Positions 7,449 to 11,014 of a stretch of 11,014 nucleotides of DNA are shown here, piece after piece; the first letter of the stretch is position 1, and each line of letters starts with the position of its first letter. A model generated the notes under the pieces. The model saw only the letters and a program-made list of their open reading frames with translations, ran no database searches and was not told the DNA's origin. A program made the translations under genes and the position numbers. This DNA comes from an uncultured Prevotella sp. (GTDB lineage Bacteria > Bacteroidota > Bacteroidia > Bacteroidales > Bacteroidaceae). The stretch lies in NCBI GenBank assembly GCA_900557405.1, contig USSF01000067.1, positions 1-11,014 on the forward strand, given 5' to 3'.

Positions 7449-7489
7449 CTTATCTTATGCTGAGATGCAGCTTATCTTATGCAAAGGTA
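7449..7489 (-). promoter_or_regulatory. Putative promoter and paired 12-bp repeats upstream of the MATE gene
   Basis: On the minus strand a -7 box TACCTTTG occupies 7489-7482, matching TAnnTTTG, with only a weak -33 candidate (TTGC at 7514-7511). Directly downstream are two identical 12-bp direct repeats (CTTATCTTATGC on the plus strand, 7449-7460 and 7471-7482), 22 bp apart, or about two helical turns. That spacing suits two regulator molecules on one DNA face over the transcription start. Confidence 0.5.
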
Positions 7490-7636
7490 TATATTTTGGA
7501 ATAAACACGGGCAACATTACAATAACTTATTGCATATTTTCCTGTCACCCCGTCTGCTTTCCGGAAAGCACAAATCTCCTTGTCAACTCGTATCTTGTCA
7601 ACTGGTCAACTTAAAAAAAAACTTTTTTTCTTTTTT

Positions 7637-7770
7637 TACCCTCACACCCTCACTTTCCGGCTGAAATGCCCTGTTTATCGGGGTTTCAGTGGTGAGGGTA
7701 AGTGTGAGGGTAAGGTTCTTGCCCTCACCACCCTCACACCCTCATTTCCCGGCAGGAAGCATCCTGTTTG
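7637..7770. repeat. CCCTCAC/GTGAGGG palindromic repeat array
   Basis: CCCTCAC occurs at 7639, 7647, 7722 and 7731, plus a truncated CCCTCA at 7739. Its complement GTGAGGG occurs at 7692 and 7704. The first half forms an imperfect palindrome: the outer CCCTCAC arms (7637-7653) pair with the GTGAGGG arms (7692-7712). Inside, CTGAAA (7661-7666) pairs with TTTCAG (7684-7689), and CCC pairs with GGG. A degenerate direct copy of the left half follows at 7722-7770, sharing the CCCTCACACCCTCA core, a CCGGC word and CCTGTTTnt. This looks like a structured dispersed repeat. I cannot name the family. Confidence 0.75.
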
Positions 7771-7861
7771 TAGGGGATTCTATGGATAAGTGCGGATGAA
7801 AGCTATGGTTTATCGGGAGTATAGCTATGAGATACTGTCAGTATACCTATGCTGCACCTTT

Positions 7862-7898
7862 GGTACCAGGGTGCTGCACTTTTCTGGTACCGTTTTTT
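7862..7898 (+). terminator. Rightward terminator-like hairpin with no assigned gene
   Basis: GGTACCAG (7862-7869) and CTGGTACC (7884-7891) are a perfect 8-bp inverted repeat with a 14-nt loop, followed by G and six T residues. The segment also overlaps a 22-bp tandem duplication: TGCTGCAC occurs at 7850 and 7872, each followed by a GGTACC. No rightward gene lies upstream within 3 kb other than the already terminated C10 gene, so it may end a small RNA or be a relic. Confidence 0.5.
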
Positions 7899-8005
7899 CG
7901 ATTTGTTTACAAGGCGATATCCGGGAGGGAAACAGCAATAATCTCATATATAAACAGGGTTATTCCCCTTGGAACCGGGGATGACGGGAGCATCCATGAA
8001 ACGGA

Positions 8006-8050
8006 AATCGGGGAAACAACGTCCGGCAGACGGACACTGTTTCCCCGATT
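8006..8050 (-). terminator. Terminator hairpin after the PNGase F-like gene
   Basis: AATCGGGGAAACA (8006-8018) and TGTTTCCCCGATT (8038-8050) pair perfectly over 13 bp. An inner stem GTCCG/CGGAC (8021-8025 and 8031-8035) lies in the loop. It begins 23 nt after the stop codon in the minus direction. The following tract (TTCCGTTTC) is only moderately T-rich, so termination efficiency is uncertain. Confidence 0.75.
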
Positions 8051-8073
8051 CTACAATATGTTCAGGGGATTTG

Positions 8074-9486
8074 TCAGAGCATGATCTTGTGGACCTCGGT
8101 GATGCCGTTCATCAGTTCCACGCTGATAATATAGATTCCCTTTGTGCAACCGGAAACGCTGATCTGCTTCTGACATTCGTTCCGGCGGATGAGCTTGCCC
8201 TGCACGTCGTGGAGTTCCATGGAGACGATTCCCTCGCTGCTCCTTGCCGAAAGGATGCCGCCGCTGATGCTGATGTCGACAAGCTGCTTGGGCGTTTCGA
8301 GCGTGGCATCGTTGATGCCGGCAATCTCGCCCTCTGTGAGGCCCTGGAAGAACAGCGAAACGGGGATGTCGCCCTGACCGCCTTTGAACTTGGCTGTAGG
8401 CACGCTGATTTTCACCTTGTGCTTGCCGGCCTTTACTGCGCCGAGGATGATGATGCGGTTGTCTATTACATCGCCCGGACACCAGTTGCTGAACGACTGC
8501 CATACTAAATCAGACTTCTTCTTCAGTCCATAGATGCCGTTTGGCTGGGTGTTGTACTGGCGGAACGGTTCGCAGCTCGTGCGGCCCGGCTTGTAGCTGA
8601 GCACGAGTTCGTCATCATAATATATATAATGTATACGGCGGTTGTATTCCTCGCCGCCGGAGTTGGCGCCATGATTGGAGGTGACGAGCACGAGCTGGCC
8701 GCTCGCCACGTCCTTGGGCACTTCAAACTCGTAGGTCTTCTCCGTCTTGCCCACCTCGTCTGTGGCTTTCTCGTCGTAGTTGTTGAGGTTGTGGCCGATG
8801 TATTCCGGATTCTTGATGACGATAGGCACGAGCACGTCCTTGTCGGTTTCCACGCCCTTGTTCTGGGGGAGGGAAGAGAACTTGAGGGTGCCGAGGAACA
8901 CGTCGCTCCTGCCGGCGCAGCCGGTAATCTGCTCATTGGCGGCATATGGCACGCCGAACAACTCGAACTCCACCCACAGGTCGTATTTGCTGCGCAGTTC
9001 GCTGTCGCGGAGGATATAGCTCAGGTATGGCACGTTGTAGAAATATGGCACTACGTCCGGTTTCACGTTCTTGTCCATGAATGGAGTGATGAAGCGCCCT
9101 ATCTCTATGCGCTGCACGTTGGTCTCGGGATGATTGTAGTCGATGGAATAAGTCTCCTGACCTTTGGGCACGAGGGCTATGTTTACATTGCCGATGCGGT
9201 CGTAGTTGTCGCAGCATGCCTGCACGGCGACATGCATCTGAAGGCTGTCGCCGATCAGGTTCAGCTGTTCGTCGGTAAGCTTCACGGCATAGTGTGACGT
9301 GGTGTGGCGGAGGATTCCGTCGAGCGTAGGATCGTCGGGCAGCTTATTCACAAGATAACCGTCGTAAAACCTCGCAGCATTGAATACTGTAATCGTGTCT
9401 CGTGTCTGTGTCTGCGCAATGGCACTTGGTGCTGCTGAAATGAATGCAAGTGCCATAATGGTACGCAAAGTTGTAAATTTTCTCAT
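8074..9486 (-). CDS. Secreted PNGase F-like peptide:N-glycosidase with C-terminal T9SS-type sorting domain
   Basis: This 470-residue protein resembles peptide-N4-(N-acetyl-beta-glucosaminyl)asparagine amidase F (PNGase F), which cuts whole N-glycans from asparagine. A signal peptide ends near residue 24 (SAIA/QTQT). The segment CDNYDRIGNVNI (92-103) matches PNGase F CDEWDRYANVYV, so D93 corresponds to its catalytic Asp60. IEIGRFITPF (127-136) is nearly identical to the PNGase F motif. SGGEEYNRRIHYIYY (276-290) aligns with the segment holding catalytic Glu206, with E279 or E280 as counterpart. NWCPGD (334-339) matches its GWCPGM. I could not place the counterpart of Glu118. The N-terminal part (25-85) may be an extra domain as in larger Bacteroidota homologues. 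Residues about 403-470, ending in GIYIISVELMNGITEVHKIML-like strands, resemble a type A T9SS sorting domain. It likely acts outside the cell on glycoproteins. It is divergent from dnaK. Family confidence is high; activity is inferred. Confidence 0.9.
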   Translation of the reverse strand: MRKFTTLRTIMALAFISAAPSAIAQTQTRDTITVFNAARFYDGYLVNKLPDDPTLDGILRHTTSHYAVKLTDEQLNLIGDSLQMHVAVQACCDNYDRIGNVNIALVPKGQETYSIDYNHPETNVQRIEIGRFITPFMDKNVKPDVVPYFYNVPYLSYILRDSELRSKYDLWVEFELFGVPYAANEQITGCAGRSDVFLGTLKFSSLPQNKGVETDKDVLVPIVIKNPEYIGHNLNNYDEKATDEVGKTEKTYEFEVPKDVASGQLVLVTSNHGANSGGEEYNRRIHYIYYDDELVLSYKPGRTSCEPFRQYNTQPNGIYGLKKKSDLVWQSFSNWCPGDVIDNRIIILGAVKAGKHKVKISVPTAKFKGGQGDIPVSLFFQGLTEGEIAGINDATLETPKQLVDISISGGILSARSSEGIVSMELHDVQGKLIRRNECQKQISVSGCTKGIYIISVELMNGITEVHKIML

Positions 9487-9516
9487 AAAAAGTTGAATTT
9501 TACATATTATATCTTA

Positions 9517-9540
9517 CATCAATACTTTGATGCAAAGTTA
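9517..9540 (-). promoter_or_regulatory. Promoter region of the PNGase F-like gene
   Basis: On the minus strand TAACTTTG (9540-9533) is a perfect -7 box, about 47 nt upstream of ATG 9486. Immediately downstream is a 16-bp palindrome, CATCAA-TACT-TTGATG (9517-9532), covering the expected transcription start, so it could be an operator. No clear -33 TTTG at standard spacing was seen. Confidence 0.55.
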
Positions 9541-9590
9541 CACGTATAATTTATATCTGTGAAGGATTTCCGGAATTATTTGTGTTAAAT

Positions 9591-9665
9591 GTGACAAATC
9601 TGCCATATTTTTATAAATGTACGCAACTGATATATGACAAGATGTCACACTGTTATGGCAGATTT
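9591..9665. promoter_or_regulatory. Inverted-repeat cluster between divergent promoters
   Basis: AAATCTGCCATA (9596-9607) and TATGGCAGATTT (9654-9665) are perfect 12-bp reverse complements 46 nt apart. Between them lies a palindrome TGACA-AGA-TGTCA (9635-9647), and GTGACA recurs at 9591-9596. The cluster sits between the PNGase F-like promoter and the dnaK promoter candidate, with no coding sequence. It could be a set of regulator sites controlling one or both genes, perhaps with looping. No CIRCE element (the usual HrcA site) is present. Confidence 0.6.
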
Positions 9666-9670
9666 CCGTT

Positions 9671-9685
9671 TGGCATACGCTTTGC
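9671..9685 (+). promoter_or_regulatory. Candidate sigma-54 (-24/-12) promoter of dnaK
   Basis: TGGCATACGCTTTGC keeps the invariant GG-N10-GC spacing of sigma-54 promoters (consensus TGGCAC-N5-TTGC), with the final C of TGGCAC replaced by T. A start near 9696 would place a small TTGC-GAAA-GCAA hairpin (9701-9712, GNRA-type tetraloop) at the head of the leader. No housekeeping TAnnTTTG box was found between here and the ATG at 9760. The match could be chance. Confidence 0.4.
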
Positions 9686-9759
9686 GACTTGAATGACGGA
9701 TTGCGAAAGCAACCGGAGAATTAATTTACATCGAAATAAAAAATAAAAAATATACAATT

Positions 9760-10518
9760 ATGGGAAAGATTATTGGAATCGACTTAGGTACAACTAACAG
9801 TTGTGTTGCAGTGTTCGAAGGTAACGAACCAGTGGTAATCGCCAACAGCGAGGGCAAGCGTACTACACCTTCTGTAGTGGGCTTCGTGAAGGACGGTGAG
9901 CGTAAAATCGGTGACCCGGCCAAGCGTCAGGCTATCACTAACCCGAAGAACACAGTATATTCTATCAAGCGTTTCATGGGTGAGACGTACGCACAGTGTG
10001 AGAAGGAGACTGGACGTGTTCCGTTCACTGTGGTAAACGAGGGCGGCTACCCACGCGTTGATATCGAAGGACGCAAATATACTCCGCAGGAAATATCTGC
10101 AATGGTGCTGCAGAAGATGAAGAAGACTGCCGAGGACTACCTCGGACAGGAGGTTACAGACGCTGTCATCACAGTGCCGGCATACTTCTCTGACTCTCAG
10201 CGTCAGGCTACGAAGGAGGCTGGACAGATTGCAGGTCTGAACGTTCGCCGTATCGTGAACGAGCCTACTGCCGCTGCTCTTGCATACGGCGTGGACAAGG
10301 CTAACAAGGACATGAAGATTGCCGTATTCGACCTTGGTGGTGGTACTTTCGATATCTCTATCCTTGAGTTCGGCGGCGGTGTGTTCGAGGTGCTCTCTAC
10401 TAATGGTGATACTCACCTGGGTGGTGATGACTTCGACCAGGTTATCATCGACTGGTTGGTTAACGGCTTCAAGGCCGACGAGGGCATCGACCTCTCTAAG
10501 GACCCGATGGCTATGCAG
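9760..10518 (+). CDS. dnaK: Chaperone DnaK (Hsp70), N-terminal 253 residues, truncated by a contig join
   Basis: DnaK is the ATP-dependent cytoplasmic Hsp70 chaperone. Residues 4-17 ([14 protein letters not shown] with its flanks) are the phosphate-1 loop, 167-177 ([11 protein letters not shown]) the connect-1 region, and 187-202 ([16 protein letters not shown]) the phosphate-2 loop; [11 protein letters not shown] also matches Hsp70. Sequence follows DnaK up to [14 protein letters not shown] (about 240-253), where family members continue RLKEAAEKAK. Instead the frame switches to ribulokinase sequence. The rest of the ATPase domain, the whole substrate-binding domain and the lid (about 385 residues) are missing. 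The start is the standard [10 protein letters not shown], without Shine-Dalgarno. As the next gene is also foreign, this is most likely a complete dnaK in the real genome, cut by misassembly. An in-frame fusion protein is the less likely alternative. Confidence 0.93.
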
Positions 10519-10830
10519 ATTTATGCCGACGTACTGAATATGCCGATTAAGATTGCCGGTACCCTGCAGGGGCCTGCGCTGGGATCGGCGATTTTCGGCG
10601 CGGTGGCTGCGGGCGGCAAGGCAGGCGGCTATGACAGTGTGTTTGACGCCGCCCGGTCCATGGGCAAGGTCAAGGATGAGGTCTACCAGCCTTCGGCTGA
10701 AAATGCCGCCGTATACGGCCAGCTTTATCAGGAATATAAGCGGCTGCACGATTATTTCGGCTGCGGTGAAAATGATGTGATGAAACGGCTGAAGGCCCTG
10801 AAGCTCCGGCAGAGCGGACAGGGCCGGTAA
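10519..10830 (+). CDS. araB: Ribulokinase AraB, C-terminal about 103 residues, joined in frame to dnaK
   Basis: Ribulokinase phosphorylates L-ribulose in arabinose catabolism. From residue 254 of the joint frame the sequence is that of the FGGY-kinase C-terminal domain: [14 protein letters not shown], then [19 protein letters not shown] (the adenosine-binding region near the C-terminus), then [26 protein letters not shown] and a family-typical tail [11 protein letters not shown]. Codon use shifts to CGG, GCC and CTG relative to the dnaK part. araD starts 16 nt after the stop behind a strong Shine-Dalgarno, as in Firmicute araBD operons. The N-terminal about 430 residues of AraB are absent because the contig switches here. 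The source is probably a Clostridia-like Firmicute. Confidence 0.88.
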   Translation: MYADVLNMPIKIAGTLQGPALGSAIFGAVAAGGKAGGYDSVFDAARSMGKVKDEVYQPSAENAAVYGQLYQEYKRLHDYFGCGENDVMKRLKALKLRQSGQGR

Positions 10831-10836
10831 AGGAGG
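10829..10836 (+). promoter_or_regulatory. Strong Shine-Dalgarno sequence before araD
   Basis: AAAGGAGG overlaps the araB stop and lies 9 nt before the araD ATG. None of the Bacteroidota-type genes in this window has such a site, which supports a different origin for this end and fixes the araD start. Confidence 0.8.
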
Positions 10837-10845
10837 AAAAAATCA

Positions 10846-11014
10846 ATGCTGAAGCACTTGAAGGAAGAGGTCTATAAGGCCAATATGCTGCTGCCAAAGC
10901 ATGGGCTGGTTACCTTCACCTGGGGGAACGTCAGCGCCGTGGACCGGAACAAGGGCCTAATGGTCATCAAACCCTCCGGCGTGGAGTATGAGCAGCTCAA
11001 GCCGGAGGACATGG
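10846..11014 (+). CDS. araD: L-ribulose-5-phosphate 4-epimerase, N-terminal part (runs off the window)
   Basis: The 56 visible residues begin [20 protein letters not shown] and contain [14 protein letters not shown] and [16 protein letters not shown], matching the start of AraD. This class II aldolase-like zinc enzyme interconverts L-ribulose-5-phosphate and D-xylulose-5-phosphate, the third step of bacterial arabinose use. TWGNVS and KPSG are part of its substrate-phosphate-binding region. A full protein has about 230 residues, so the remainder and its metal-binding histidines lie beyond the window. It is translationally close to araB, 15 nt after its stop. fucA/sgbE-type epimerases are relatives, but the araB neighbour favours AraD. 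Confidence 0.9.
   Translation, partial: MLKHLKEEVYKANMLLPKHGLVTFTWGNVSAVDRNKGLMVIKPSGVEYEQLKPEDM

Larger units (their letters stand above)
7371..8073. other. 703-bp gene-free region between the MATE and PNGase F-like genes
   Basis: No credible gene was found on either strand; the short rightward frames have no family-like sequence and come from repeats. Reading rightward, it holds the MATE leader and promoter (7371-7514), an AT-rich stretch with runs of A and T (about 7611-7637), the CCCTCAC array (7637-7770), an unassigned stretch, a rightward terminator-like hairpin (7862-7898), another unassigned stretch (7901-8005), and the terminator of the PNGase F-like gene (8006-8050). An unannotated small RNA ending at 7898 is possible. 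Confidence 0.6.

Noticed and set aside
8629..9297. 222-codon plus-strand open frame opposite the PNGase F-like gene
   Set aside because: Antisense shadow of a gene with clear family motifs and signal peptide on the other strand.
9541..9759. CIRCE/HrcA control of dnaK
   Set aside because: No TTAGCACTC-N9-GAGTGCTAA-like element is present upstream of dnaK.
9784..10749. 321-codon open frame on the minus strand opposite dnaK
   Set aside because: It mirrors the codon pattern of the well-supported dnaK/araB frame, crosses the chimeric join, and has no family-like sequence. It is a shadow.
1..11014. Defence system built around the DUF4143 ATPase and nuclease remnant
   Set aside because: The two are separate transcription units, the nuclease-like gene has lost its catalytic domain, and no other defence-type gene is present.

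Overview
Most of the window (about 1-10518) looks like one Bacteroidota chromosome, probably Prevotellaceae. The grounds are: two secreted proteins with C-terminal type IX secretion (T9SS) sorting domains, a Prevotella-type C10 cysteine peptidase, a TonB-receptor/outer-membrane barrel fragment, start codons without Shine-Dalgarno sequences, and several -7 boxes of the Bacteroidota form TAnnTTTG. The last ~500 bases (about 10519-11014) look different. They carry the C-terminus of a ribulokinase and the start of an L-ribulose-5-phosphate 4-epimerase behind a strong AAAGGAGG ribosome binding site, as expected of a Firmicute ara operon. The join falls inside dnaK and is best read as a chimeric contig.

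Layout. 1-2660 is an accessory, decayed patch. Two copies of a 90-bp direct repeat (175-264 and 2562-2651) bracket a TonB-receptor/outer-membrane barrel C-terminal remnant (330-626, +), an AAA ATPase with a DUF4143-type C-terminus (638-1915, -), a block of four 23-bp tandem repeats upstream of that ATPase's promoter (1989-2080), and an internally deleted PD-(D/E)XK/Rpn-like protein (2183-2425, -) that still has a good promoter. 2809-5875 holds a large secreted C10 peptidase with a perfect 12-bp inverted repeat over its promoter and a strong terminator. 5973-7370 (-) is a MATE-family exporter. 7371-8073 has no gene but holds a CCCTCAC-rich palindromic array and two hairpins. 8074-9486 (-) is a secreted PNGase F-like amidase. 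9487-9759 is a divergent regulatory region with long inverted repeats and a -24/-12 (sigma-54-like) promoter candidate facing dnaK. 9760-10518 is the N-terminal part of dnaK.

How the genes fit together. The C10 peptidase and the PNGase F-like amidase both have an N-terminal signal peptide and a T9SS-type tail. They are likely surface-anchored or secreted, one cutting polypeptide and the other releasing N-glycans, which would suit a host-associated bacterium feeding on glycoproteins. They lie about 2.3 kb apart on opposite strands, separated by the MATE exporter, and are not an operon. I see no convincing new multi-gene system. The most unusual items are the regulatory and repeat structures and the chimeric join at the right end.
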